Positions 35,736 to 44,946 of a stretch of DNA of 64,000 bases are shown here, piece after piece. This stretch comes from Candidatus Omnitrophota bacterium (GTDB lineage: Bacteria > CAIJMQ01), in NCBI GenBank assembly GCA_018812925.1, contig JAHJCU010000004.1:124001-188000 (forward strand), written 5' to 3'. Positions within the stretch are counted from its first letter, which is position 1, and each line of letters begins with the position of its first letter. Made by a program: the position numbers and the translations under genes. The notes below the pieces were generated by a model, which did not search any database, was not told where the DNA came from, and was given only the letters and a program-made list of their open reading frames with translations.

Positions 35736-36344
35736 ATGATTGAAGAGATAAACAAGCAAGGTGGATTATTCGGGGACGATGAAGTTTTAATTAAGGCTTT
35801 TCAATCGGGAGATAAAAAGGCATTTGATAGGTTGTTGCTTGGACATATGAATAGGGTTTTCAATCTGTGCTACAGATTTATGAGCGACTATGAAGAAGCA
35901 AATGACTGTGCTCAAGAAACCTTTATAAAAGTTTACCGGTCTTTGAATGGGTTTAAATTTCAGTCGTCCTTTTCAACATGGCTGTATAGAATAGCAGTAA
36001 ACACATGTAAAAATAGGTTGAAATCGGCGGAATATAGAAACAGAATGCAAACTTTTAAAATCGGGGAGAATAAAGAACTGAATAACAATTCGTATACGGG
36101 TGAAATTGCGGACCAATCATTGTCTCCCGTTACGCTTTTAGATAAAAAAGAGACGGAAGCATTAATTCAATCCGCGATAGATTCTTTGCCCGAGGAACAA
36201 AAAGAGATTATTGTGCTTCGCGATATAGAAGGATTTTCTTACGAGGAAATAGCAGATATAACGGACAATGAACTCGGCACAGTAAAATCAAAACTTTCAA
36301 GGGCAAGAGGTACACTTAAAGAAAAACTAAAGGGGTTAATTTAA
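35736..36344 (+). CDS. RNA polymerase sigma factor, ECF family
   Basis: 202 residues. Region 2 spans about 20-90 (NLCYRFMSDYEEANDCAQETFIKVYRSL), and region 4 about 135-195 with LPEEQKEIIVLRDIEGFSYEEIA and GTVKSKLSRARGTLKEKL (helix-turn-helix). There is no region 1 or 3. The anti-sigma gene begins on the next base after its stop, the standard arrangement. Two GGAAC/GTCTAA motifs at this locus are its probable targets. The only start codon in frame is ATG 35736. Confidence 0.93.
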   Translation: MIEEINKQGGLFGDDEVLIKAFQSGDKKAFDRLLLGHMNRVFNLCYRFMSDYEEANDCAQETFIKVYRSLNGFKFQSSFSTWLYRIAVNTCKNRLKSAEYRNRMQTFKIGENKELNNNSYTGEIADQSLSPVTLLDKKETEALIQSAIDSLPEEQKEIIVLRDIEGFSYEEIADITDNELGTVKSKLSRARGTLKEKLKGLI

Positions 36345-37346
36345 ATGGAATGCATAAAAGTTAAGGAGCTTTTGTCTGAGTATATTGACAATGTTCTTGA
36401 TGAACAGTTAAAAAAATCTGTAGAAGAACATCTTCTAACCTGCAATAGTTGCGCTGAAGAACTTGCTTCATTAAAAACATATCTGGAGAAAATCAACTCT
36501 CTTGAGAAAATAGAAGCTCCCGTAAATTTTATTAAGAGTTTGAATGAAAAACTGGAAAACGAAAATCCAAAACCGCAGGAACAACCTAATTTTGAACCAA
36601 AGCCCGAATTTAAAGATACAAAACAAAAAGTATTTATGCCTTTCAAAATAAAACTGTCATTTAAATTTGCAGGTGCTTTAGCAATGCTACTATTGGTTGT
36701 TTACATTGTAAAGGTAATACAACCGTCTGAGGAAATGACAACTGTTATACCGTCATCTCAAGAAAAAATAGTTACAGAAAAACTTATGGATAAAGAAGCC
36801 AAACAACTTGCATTAGAGAAGAGAGAAGAAGACTTGTCTTCTTCCGAAATAATAAAAGGAAATCAAGTTCCTTTATCTTTAGCAATGGAAAAAGAAAAAA
36901 CTATCTCATCAACTGTTTCAGCGGCGAAACCTATTGAGTTGGTTCTTTTAATAAAGCCGGATATGCAGGTTAGAGCTTATAGCAGTGTGCGGACTACAAA
37001 TCTCCAAATGAAATCGGTTGACTTGATAGGCAAAGATAAAGACGTATTAGAGAGCGGGAAGCTTAGAGAAGCAGAAAACATTGGAGCAATGATGGATGAA
37101 AAAAACAGCGTTGTAATATCTTCTGAAATTGAAAACCTTGTAAGGTCTTTCGGCGGGAATGTTTTATCAGTAAAATATAGCCAAACTGAAACTCATGTTA
37201 TATCTGCAGAGATTCCAAAAGATAAGTATAGTAATTTATTAAAAAGTTTGAATGAATTAAGCCAATTCCAAAAACCTTCTCCTTCAGTTATCGGAACAGA
37301 AGGAGACTCCCTTAAAATTCGCGTAAAGCTTATTCCTTCCAAGTAA
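36345..37346 (+). CDS. Membrane anti-sigma factor with zinc finger and large outer domain
   Basis: 333 residues. The first 50 form a zinc-finger anti-sigma domain with HLLTCNSC (His-X3-Cys-X2-Cys) that should hold the sigma factor at the membrane. A single membrane helix lies at about 105-122. The outer part (about 123-333) ends with a domain whose pattern (MMDEKNSVVISSEIENLVRS, FGGNVLSVKYS, AEIPKDKYSNLLKSL) resembles DUF4349-type domains. Signal sensing by that domain is inferred. Start and sigma stop are adjacent. Confidence 0.85.
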   Translation: MECIKVKELLSEYIDNVLDEQLKKSVEEHLLTCNSCAEELASLKTYLEKINSLEKIEAPVNFIKSLNEKLENENPKPQEQPNFEPKPEFKDTKQKVFMPFKIKLSFKFAGALAMLLLVVYIVKVIQPSEEMTTVIPSSQEKIVTEKLMDKEAKQLALEKREEDLSSSEIIKGNQVPLSLAMEKEKTISSTVSAAKPIELVLLIKPDMQVRAYSSVRTTNLQMKSVDLIGKDKDVLESGKLREAENIGAMMDEKNSVVISSEIENLVRSFGGNVLSVKYSQTETHVISAEIPKDKYSNLLKSLNELSQFQKPSPSVIGTEGDSLKIRVKLIPSK

Positions 37347-37363
37347 CATTTCAAAAAATTTTC

Positions 37364-37391
37364 GGAACTTTTCTCTCTCTCCTTTGTCTAA
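37364..37391 (+). promoter_or_regulatory. ECF-type promoter of the VIT/vWA gene
   Basis: GGAACTT (37364-37370), 15 bases, GTCTAA (37386-37391). Transcription would start near 37398, about 30 bases before the ATG at 37429 and upstream of its AAAGGAGGAG site. The 9-base half-sites GGAACTTTT and TGTCTAAAT are identical to those at the sigma gene. Confidence 0.65.
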
Positions 37392-37428
37392 ATAAGTGAA
37401 AACTAGAGAACAAACAAAGGAGGAGAAA

Positions 37429-39567
37429 ATGAAAACGAAAATATTTATATCGGTAATAGTATTGTTTCTATGCTTAGTTTTTGGATTAAAAGATGTGTTC
37501 GCAGACGGATTGATAATAGTTGACCCGCCAGGCGGTTTGCACCGCCCCCACCCAAAACCAGAGGCTTTATCCGTAAAATATCATAGAGTGCAGGTTAATA
37601 TAGAAAACGGCATTGCTACCACATCAATCGACCAAGTATTCATAAATAATTACGACGTGGATTTAGAAGGGACATATATATTCCCTCTACCTGAAGACGC
37701 TGCCATTTCGAACTTCACAATGTATGTTGATGGCAAAAAAATGAAGGGCGAAATTCTAGATAAGGATAAAGCAAGACAGATTTATGAAGATATAGTAAGA
37801 AGGATGAAGGATCCGGCACTTTTAGAATATGTTGGAAGAAATATGTTTAAGATGCGAGTTTATCCGATACCTAAACGCGGAGAAAAAAGAATCGAATTGG
37901 TTTATCAGGAAACTTTAAAATACGATGCAGGTATTTACAAGTATATATATCCGCTTAATACAGAAAAATTTTCTCCAAAACCATTAGAAGAAGTCACAAT
38001 ATCTGCAAATATAAAGTCAAAAATTCCTGTGAAAAACGTTTATTCACCGAGTCATGAAGTAGATATAAAAATTGAAGAATTTGAAGCAACTTGTGGATAT
38101 GAAGCTGAAGATGTAAAGCCCGATAAAGACTTTGTTCTTTACTACACTGTATCGGAAAAGGATGTGGGATTAAATCTGCTTTGTTACAGAACTGGAAGCG
38201 AGGATGGATATTTTATGATGCTTCTTTCCCCCGGAGAATTGAAAGAGAAAATTGCAAGTAATAAGGATATTATATTCGTATTAGATACATCCGGAAGCAT
38301 GAGCGGAGAAAAGATAAAACAGGCAAAAGAAGCTTTGAAGTTCTGCATAAATAGTTTAAGTAAAGGTGATAAGTTTAACATACTAAGTTTTGCGACTGGT
38401 GTAAATAAGTACAAAGATAGCTTGGTTTCTGTAAATAATAAAAGTATTAACGAAGCTTTAGATTTTATTGATAACCTTTCAGCGAGAGGAGGCACTGATA
38501 TCAATGATGCTCTTTCATCAGCGCTGGCAATGATTACTGATTCACAAAAACCCAAGATGATTATTTTTCTTACAGATGGACAACCTACTGTAGGAGTTAC
38601 CGATATGAAAACCATCTTAAAAAATCTTGAGGGTTCTAATACAGCTAACGCAAGAGTTTTTGTATTCGGCGTGGGTAATGATGTAAACACACACCTCTTA
38701 GATAGAATTTCCCAAACGCATAGAGGTTTAACTGAGTATGTAGTTCCAAGAGAGAATATTGAGATTAAAGTATCTTCTTTTTATCGCAAAATAAGCGAGC
38801 CGATTTTAGCAAATATAAGCTTGGATTTTAGAAAAATCAAAACGAAAGAAATTTATCCTGTTACATTACCTGATATATTTAAGGGTACTCAACTTGTTCT
38901 TTTGGGAAGATACGATGGGAATGGGCCAACAGCTATTAAATTAACAGGATACCTCAATGGTAAAAAGGAACAAATCATCTATGAAGGCAATTTCCCATCG
39001 GAGAATAAAGAGAACGATTTTATTCCAAGGATATGGGCAATGAGAAAGATTGGATATCTAATGAGTGAAATACGCTTGAGAGGCGATAATAAAGAACTTA
39101 TTGATGAGATAGTTGCGCTTAGTAAAGAATACGGCGTAATGACGCAATATACATCGTTTTTAGTCCTGGAAAAGGATGAGGATTATAAACGGTGGGGAAT
39201 ACATTCTAATGAGGCATCGAAGATGATAAAAGAAGGGAAGTTGTCTGTGGATGCGATGAAACAAACAACCGGAGCAAGAAGTGTATCAAGCTCTATGGAT
39301 ATAAGTGATTTAAAAGGTCAGTTGGTTGTTGAGGCTCCGAGAAGGGCGACCATTAAACATATAGGAGCAAAAACCTTCTATCAGCAGGAAAACGGTTCTT
39401 GGTTGGATTCAAAATTTAGCAAAGGATTAAGTATAAAAGATATAAAATATCTTAGCAAAGAATACTTTGAGATTCTAAAAGAAAACCCTGAACTTGGTAA
39501 ATATTTTGCGATAGGAGAAAAGGTTGTTGTTGTATTTGACGGAATTTGTTATCGTATAACTGAATAA
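37429..39567 (+). CDS. Exported VIT and von Willebrand A domain protein
   Basis: 712 residues from ATG 37429, chosen because of AAAGGAGGAG upstream and because it begins a clean signal peptide (about 1-26, ending DVFADG). A VIT domain covers about 40-165 (VQVNIENGIATTSIDQVF, FPLPEDAAISNF). The vWA domain holds the MIDAS motif DTSGSMSG near residue 287, then TDGQPTVG. This is the architecture of inter-alpha-trypsin inhibitor heavy chains and their bacterial relatives, which are secreted or surface proteins with little known function. It has its own ECF-type promoter and precedes the DUF4139 gene by 23 bases. Confidence 0.9.
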   Translation: MKTKIFISVIVLFLCLVFGLKDVFADGLIIVDPPGGLHRPHPKPEALSVKYHRVQVNIENGIATTSIDQVFINNYDVDLEGTYIFPLPEDAAISNFTMYVDGKKMKGEILDKDKARQIYEDIVRRMKDPALLEYVGRNMFKMRVYPIPKRGEKRIELVYQETLKYDAGIYKYIYPLNTEKFSPKPLEEVTISANIKSKIPVKNVYSPSHEVDIKIEEFEATCGYEAEDVKPDKDFVLYYTVSEKDVGLNLLCYRTGSEDGYFMMLLSPGELKEKIASNKDIIFVLDTSGSMSGEKIKQAKEALKFCINSLSKGDKFNILSFATGVNKYKDSLVSVNNKSINEALDFIDNLSARGGTDINDALSSALAMITDSQKPKMIIFLTDGQPTVGVTDMKTILKNLEGSNTANARVFVFGVGNDVNTHLLDRISQTHRGLTEYVVPRENIEIKVSSFYRKISEPILANISLDFRKIKTKEIYPVTLPDIFKGTQLVLLGRYDGNGPTAIKLTGYLNGKKEQIIYEGNFPSENKENDFIPRIWAMRKIGYLMSEIRLRGDNKELIDEIVALSKEYGVMTQYTSFLVLEKDEDYKRWGIHSNEASKMIKEGKLSVDAMKQTTGARSVSSSMDISDLKGQLVVEAPRRATIKHIGAKTFYQQENGSWLDSKFSKGLSIKDIKYLSKEYFEILKENPELGKYFAIGEKVVVVFDGICYRITE

Positions 39568-39590
39568 AAAATTAAAAAGGAGGAGTTGAG

Positions 39591-41003
39591 ATGAAAAGAA
39601 TAATACTTTTTCTAGTAGTGAGTTTTTTGGTTGTAGCAGGAGCTTGTTCTGCAGCAGCGCCTCTTAAAAGCACGATTGATGACCAAGAACAGATATATAT
39701 AACTATATACAACAATAACTTAGGATTGGTTAAGGATATTAGGGAAATCTATTTGCCGAGAGGCATTTCAGAACTACAGTTTATGGACGTGGCGCAAAAA
39801 ATAAATCCGACTACAGTTCATATAAAATCATTAATTGAACCCGATAGTTTATCTGTTCTGGAACAGAATTATGAATATGATTTACTCAATCCCGCCAAAC
39901 TTTTGGACAAGTATGTGGGACAGAAAGTAAAACTGGTAGGCTATAGTGGAGAGGAAGGATACGATGCAATTCTTTTAAGTACTAACCAAGGGTATATTTA
40001 TAAAATTAATGATGAGATCCATATAAACCCAGGTGGCAGAGTTATTCTGCCTAAGATACCCGAAAACCTGATTGCTAAACCAACTTTGGTATGGATGTTA
40101 AACAATACACTTAGAAGCAAACAAAAAGTGGAGGCATCATATTTAACGGACGGCATAAACTGGAAAGCCGATTATGTTGCAATTCTGAACAAAGATGATA
40201 CTAAGGCAGACTTGACCGGTTGGGTTACCATAGACAATAAAAGCGGAGCCGGTTATAAAGATGCCACTATTCAGTTGATAGCAGGAGATGTAAACAGAGT
40301 AACAGATGAAGGAAAATATGATAGATCAAGGATTATGATGGAAAAAGCTTCAGTAGGAATGGACTCCTTGGGGTTTGCAGAAAAAGCATTCTTTGAATAT
40401 CACATATATACTTTGGGAAGAAAATCAACCATCAAAGAAAACCAGACCAAACAAATAAGTTTACTTGAAGCATCCGATATTCCCATAAAGAAAAATTTAA
40501 TCTTCTACGGTGCTGAATATTATTATCGCAATCGTTATGGTGAACCGATCTCCAATCAAAAGGTAGGTGTTTATATTGATATTGAAAATAAGAAGGAAAA
40601 CAATTTAGGTATGCCTTTTCCCAAGGGGATAGTAAGAGTTTACAAGGAAGACCACGAAGGAAGACTGCAGTTTGTAGGAGAAGACCGAATTGACCACACA
40701 CCAAAAGACGAGACAATAGAGATAAAGATGGGCGAGGCATTTGATGTTGTGGGAGAGAGAACACAGATGGATTGGAAGAAAATTGCCAGTAATGTTTATG
40801 AAGCAGAGTGGGAAATATCTATCCGCAATCATAAGGAAGAAGATGCTGAGGTTCAAATTATTGAGCCGATTCCAGGCGATTGGACAATCTTAAAGAGTTC
40901 TCATAAATACGAAAAAATAGAAGCGCATACCTTAAAATACACCGTCAAAGTTCCTAAGGATGGAGAAGTGAAGATAACTTATAGAGTTAGGATGACGTGG
41001 TGA
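39591..41003 (+). CDS. Exported DUF4139-domain protein
   Basis: 470 residues with an N-terminal signal peptide (about 1-22); the Cys at residue 19 does not sit in a good lipobox. The body is beta-rich and matches the DUF4139 pattern: AYLTDGINWKADYVAILN-like block, GWVTIDNKSGAGYKDATIQLIAG, and a C-terminal VEITEPIPGDW-like block with TYRVRM at the end. Strong AAGGAGGAG before ATG 39591. It is probably co-transcribed with the VIT/vWA gene and may act with it outside the cytoplasm. Confidence 0.85.
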   Translation: MKRIILFLVVSFLVVAGACSAAAPLKSTIDDQEQIYITIYNNNLGLVKDIREIYLPRGISELQFMDVAQKINPTTVHIKSLIEPDSLSVLEQNYEYDLLNPAKLLDKYVGQKVKLVGYSGEEGYDAILLSTNQGYIYKINDEIHINPGGRVILPKIPENLIAKPTLVWMLNNTLRSKQKVEASYLTDGINWKADYVAILNKDDTKADLTGWVTIDNKSGAGYKDATIQLIAGDVNRVTDEGKYDRSRIMMEKASVGMDSLGFAEKAFFEYHIYTLGRKSTIKENQTKQISLLEASDIPIKKNLIFYGAEYYYRNRYGEPISNQKVGVYIDIENKKENNLGMPFPKGIVRVYKEDHEGRLQFVGEDRIDHTPKDETIEIKMGEAFDVVGERTQMDWKKIASNVYEAEWEISIRNHKEEDAEVQIIEPIPGDWTILKSSHKYEKIEAHTLKYTVKVPKDGEVKITYRVRMTW

Positions 41004-41049
41004 GAAATTTTGGTTACAGAGATTTCCAGGTATAATATTAGACTTTCAG

Positions 41050-41895
41050 TTAGTGGCTTGCGAAGTTGTCTTTTTGCTCTAAACTAATCAACTTGGCAAA
41101 AGATGAAATTGCAGACCAGTATTTCATTTCTGCGTTAGCAGACATGTAATCGTGAGTTGTGTCGTCCAACCAACAATTCATCTTGGGCTCATTAGCTTTC
41201 TGAAAAAGCTTCTCACCGTGCCAAAAAGGAATTGTTTTGTCGTTTCTACCGTGTATTACAAGTACCGGACAGTTCACCTTATCTATCATCACAATGTTGC
41301 GAAACTTGTCGAATGGAAACAGGGGCACGCGTGTAAGAACACGGAATACAGTCACGAACGAGCTCTCTACAATCACACCTGCAATATCGTATTTACATGC
41401 CAGATAGATAGCTAAACCACCTCCTACAGACCTACCGTGAATAATGATACGTTTGAGGGAAATCTTTCCATGTTCAATAAGGTATTTTAAGGCAGCATCA
41501 GCATCTCCATAGGCATTTGAGGTGGTAGGTCTTCCTTCACTTGTTCCATATCCACTGTAGTCATACGAGAAAACAGAGAATCCTTGGCTGCAATAGTAAC
41601 CAAGGAATTCGTGGATTTCTCCAAGATCTACTGCATTTGCATGGTTATAAAGCACTGTGTATTCAGCCTCTGGGTTTACCAAGTGCAAAGCAGAAATTGA
41701 CTTCCCGTCACTTAATTTTAATTTGATAATCTCCTGCGAATCTTTATAACTAGCTGGTTGTGGCTGAAAAATCATATGGTCTGACCATACCAATGCAAAG
41801 ACAAGGATGCATACGTAGATGAAGATTGTAGAACGAATGAGTCTACGGAGGGAAAATTCTCCGACCAGGAGTTTTCTCAAGGTTTTTTTGTCCAT
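41050..41895 (-). CDS. Alpha/beta hydrolase, membrane anchored
   Basis: 281 residues. A single hydrophobic helix (about 20-38) is followed by an alpha/beta hydrolase fold of the BEM46/serine aminopeptidase type: YDYSGYGTSEG, the nucleophile elbow GRSVGG (Ser near residue 153), Asp in VIHGRNDKTIPF, and the final His in DTTHDYM. All three catalytic residues are present. The substrate is unknown. It is convergent with the DUF4139 gene and precedes nothing obviously related; the downstream cluster on the same strand lies upstream of it in transcription. Confidence 0.85.
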   Translation of the reverse strand: MDKKTLRKLLVGEFSLRRLIRSTIFIYVCILVFALVWSDHMIFQPQPASYKDSQEIIKLKLSDGKSISALHLVNPEAEYTVLYNHANAVDLGEIHEFLGYYCSQGFSVFSYDYSGYGTSEGRPTTSNAYGDADAALKYLIEHGKISLKRIIIHGRSVGGGLAIYLACKYDIAGVIVESSFVTVFRVLTRVPLFPFDKFRNIVMIDKVNCPVLVIHGRNDKTIPFWHGEKLFQKANEPKMNCWLDDTTHDYMSANAEMKYWSAISSFAKLISLEQKDNFASH

Positions 41896-41971
41896 GTCAT
41901 AATTTTGCAGTCTAATCCACTGTTTCTATCATTATATTTTTAGTAATCCCTTCCAAAATACCTAAACTCAA

Positions 41972-43564
41972 TTATTTGGTTTCGGGTTGGTTTTCTGCTT
42001 CGGAAGGTTCCGGTATTCCTAAACGAGTGCGAAGTGATGAAGCAATTGCAGGAGGCATCATTGGAAGAGAAGATTCTAAGCTGGATTTTTGCAAAGCATT
42101 AAAAGTGGGGAAAAGTTTTTGGAAACGCGAAACGCTTCTTGCTGTTCTTTCGTAGACTGATTTAGCTAAAGATTGCAAATCTGCATAACGTTCGTCTTCT
42201 CCTGCTACAAGCGCCCAATAACTTTGATACATAATCCCAAACAGAACATCTGTGATATTAGGGATAGATGTCTCCTTAAAATCTAATTTTTCTATAAATT
42301 TAGACGCAACATAGTCAGGGAAAGAACGATTAGCTATTTCCCCGGGATATTTATCTCTTAAGTAAATATAATATTTTTGCGCGAATTGTATATCATTCAT
42401 TGTATATGCCATAACAACAACTTCACTTAACCAATACATCTGAGAACTCTTTATGCCTGTAGTTGGTTCTCCTGTTTCTTCTAATTGTTGGATAGCATCT
42501 TCATAATAAGCGTTTAAAGTGTGGACAACTTTAAAATCAGGTGCAAGAATTAGCACTTCTTCGTTATTTATTTTCTTCACACTGACATTTCCCCATTTCC
42601 AAAGATGTCCCAAAGAAAAATAAACCATTCTATAGTAATCCAATTCCCTCATGTCCGTGGCCTTTCTTTTACCTTCTTCTATCCAATACAGAGAATGCGC
42701 GGCCGATGATTTCCAATTTAATGGGAAATATTTCTTTTCCAGTTCCAACATAAATACCGGGTCCATTTTAAATTCTTCGCGGAGTCTTTTCCCTCTTAAA
42801 TATGCTTCTATCTTGGGGAAAGAGGGGTTTTGGGTAAGTTCTCTTAATTTTTCCGGCAGGACAGAGAAATTATCTTTGGAAATTTGGTTCCAATCTTTGA
42901 GAATATCTATTTGGTTTGCTGAAAAAGAAGATATTATTGTTTCTATACTTTTATCTTTTAGCAATTCTTCATAAGAAGAGTTTGAAACCATTTCTTCCAG
43001 AGTTATATCGCCAAAGGCATCTTCCATTATTTTTGCCAACATTCTTTTATAATACGCGTTAAATTCATCTGAAGTGTCGGATATTTTGTGATATTGTATC
43101 CACGCAAGTTCTTGATAAATTTCTGCCGAATCGGGGGTGTATTTCAACCCTTTGTCTCTTAATAGTTTAATCCCCTGATATATCCAGTTCCATCTTTCTT
43201 CCCCAGTGGGGAATTTTACCGAAATGTTATACGAAAGGTTCCACGCATTGAATATCCAAACTGTCGGCAAGTAAGGTTGAAGAAGCCCTATCCAATCGGA
43301 GAGTTGGACAAGCTCAAAATATTTACCATCGTCCTGCAATTGCTGTGCTCGTAACCACAAAAGGTTTACAAGAATTCCTCTAAAACCGCCAAGAAGAACC
43401 GTCGTAAAAACCAGTTCGGGAGGAAGTTTTTTTAAGGTAGCTTCTTCAGGTAAGATGGAACGCAATCTCTGTTGGACCTGAGAAAGCGGATAACTGCAGG
43501 CGTAAAAAAACAACAGAGCAATTAGGAATATGACTATACTTTTATTTTTTCTATTCATTAGCAA
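41972..43564 (-). CDS. Anchored protein of unknown function, last gene of the SPFH/ABC cluster
   Basis: 530 residues. A membrane helix (about 8-24, with FFYACSYPL, a possible lipid-modified Cys) is followed by a large soluble, helical domain. LPPELVFTTVLLGGFRGILVNLLWLRAQQLQDDGKYFELVQLSDWI is a distinctive block, and later segments recur with a tetratricopeptide-like spacing, though I cannot show repeats firmly. Its start overlaps the upstream ABC permease by 14 bases, so it is probably part of the transporter. No family is recognised. Confidence 0.75.
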   Translation of the reverse strand: MLMNRKNKSIVIFLIALLFFYACSYPLSQVQQRLRSILPEEATLKKLPPELVFTTVLLGGFRGILVNLLWLRAQQLQDDGKYFELVQLSDWIGLLQPYLPTVWIFNAWNLSYNISVKFPTGEERWNWIYQGIKLLRDKGLKYTPDSAEIYQELAWIQYHKISDTSDEFNAYYKRMLAKIMEDAFGDITLEEMVSNSSYEELLKDKSIETIISSFSANQIDILKDWNQISKDNFSVLPEKLRELTQNPSFPKIEAYLRGKRLREEFKMDPVFMLELEKKYFPLNWKSSAAHSLYWIEEGKRKATDMRELDYYRMVYFSLGHLWKWGNVSVKKINNEEVLILAPDFKVVHTLNAYYEDAIQQLEETGEPTTGIKSSQMYWLSEVVVMAYTMNDIQFAQKYYIYLRDKYPGEIANRSFPDYVASKFIEKLDFKETSIPNITDVLFGIMYQSYWALVAGEDERYADLQSLAKSVYERTARSVSRFQKLFPTFNALQKSSLESSLPMMPPAIASSLRTRLGIPEPSEAENQPETK

Positions 43565-44870
43565 TTCCCAGTTCCCTATGCGAAAGATAGATTATAGCTA
43601 CGACCAATAGTGGCAAAACTCCCAAAAGGATTATTCTTATAAAGAGAAAAGCCAAATAAGAAAAAGGCATCAAAAGAAAGTTTCCAATATAAGAATGAGG
43701 TAAAGCTTCGTTAAGAGGAGGCAAAATAAAAGAGATAAATTTCAAGGCGGGATAAGACAGACGATGAATTATACCAACCATTTCTTGCGCTTGAATTTCT
43801 CTGAATATAGAATTAAGCATTATTTCAATAAACTCGTGTAGATAAGACATAAATATTAAAATAGAAGTTGATAGGACTGCTGTCAAATGCGAAACAATAC
43901 ATGAGAAACAAAGCCCTACCGAAAAGATAAAAGTTACAAGAATTAAAATGTTAAAATATCCCTTTATAAGATTCATCCAATAACTCCCTTGAGTATAAAG
44001 CAGTTTGAAATCCGATGCGGGGAATAAAACGCTAAGGTTAGTAGGTTCAATATTTAAATAGACAACATTGAGTTCTCCTTTGTCGCTTACCGCTTCTAAG
44101 GGGATAGGTAAGCGATGGACAGTATCTTTTGGTTGGCTTGTTTCCAACTCAAAAGGAGCAGGTAAGGAAGGGTTACCCACGAGCCAATATCCTAAAACAT
44201 TCTGTCCTTCCGAACCGGCGGTCTGAAAACGGTATGACAAGGATAAATTATCTGATTTGCCTGGCAAATCGCGTTGAGCTAAAGTTTTGCGAATACCTTT
44301 AAATGTCCAGACCATTTCTCCTTTTGCAAGGACAGGATAAATTTCTTTCCTATTATTCTGTCTCATTTGTAAAAAGGACATTAAAAATTTATCTTGAGAT
44401 GACTCATCAGCTTGTACTGGAAATAATTCTATTTCTGTCATAAATATGTTTTTGTGTCCCGGAAAACTTTTTGTCAGATTATAAGAAACAAGCATGGAAG
44501 AAAAAGTCATTGACAATAAAAAACATGCGACAAGAACTATATTTATTGCTAACATCCCAAACCATTTGCCTAAAATTATTTCCCAGCGTCTAATGGGCTT
44601 GACATCTAATATCAGGAGCGTTTTCTTTTTCCATTCGCCGCTAATTGAAGAGCAAGAAAAAGAAATATTTGACACAGTAAAGATGATGGAGCTGATGATA
44701 AACGAATAAGTTACAAAAACCTTAAACTTCCCTTCCGCAGTCCCGTCTCCCAATAAATTTGAACATAAAAATGGGACTAACAAAAGCATAATGATAATAG
44801 CGAGAGAGGTAGGGGTAAACAAATAATATCGGAAAGCATTATGGGCTACTGCTATAATCCTTTTATTCAT
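43551..44870 (-). CDS. ABC-2 type transporter permease with large periplasmic domain
   Basis: 439 residues. One helix lies near residue 20 and two more at about 55-125, then a soluble domain of roughly 160 residues (about 140-300) that is probably periplasmic, then three or more helices to the end. This is the layout of ABC-2 permeases with an outer domain. The ATPase gene lies 76 bases upstream, and the 530-residue gene overlaps its 3' end. Confidence 0.8.
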   Translation of the reverse strand: MNKRIIAVAHNAFRYYLFTPTSLAIIIMLLLVPFLCSNLLGDGTAEGKFKVFVTYSFIISSIIFTVSNISFSCSSISGEWKKKTLLILDVKPIRRWEIILGKWFGMLAINIVLVACFLLSMTFSSMLVSYNLTKSFPGHKNIFMTEIELFPVQADESSQDKFLMSFLQMRQNNRKEIYPVLAKGEMVWTFKGIRKTLAQRDLPGKSDNLSLSYRFQTAGSEGQNVLGYWLVGNPSLPAPFELETSQPKDTVHRLPIPLEAVSDKGELNVVYLNIEPTNLSVLFPASDFKLLYTQGSYWMNLIKGYFNILILVTFIFSVGLCFSCIVSHLTAVLSTSILIFMSYLHEFIEIMLNSIFREIQAQEMVGIIHRLSYPALKFISFILPPLNEALPHSYIGNFLLMPFSYLAFLFIRIILLGVLPLLVVAIIYLSHRELGIANE

Positions 44871-44946
44871 ACTTCTTTATCCTAACATCAAACTTCAAAC
44901 ATCAAATTTATCGAAAGTTTTTAATTATTCTTTAATACTAGAACTT

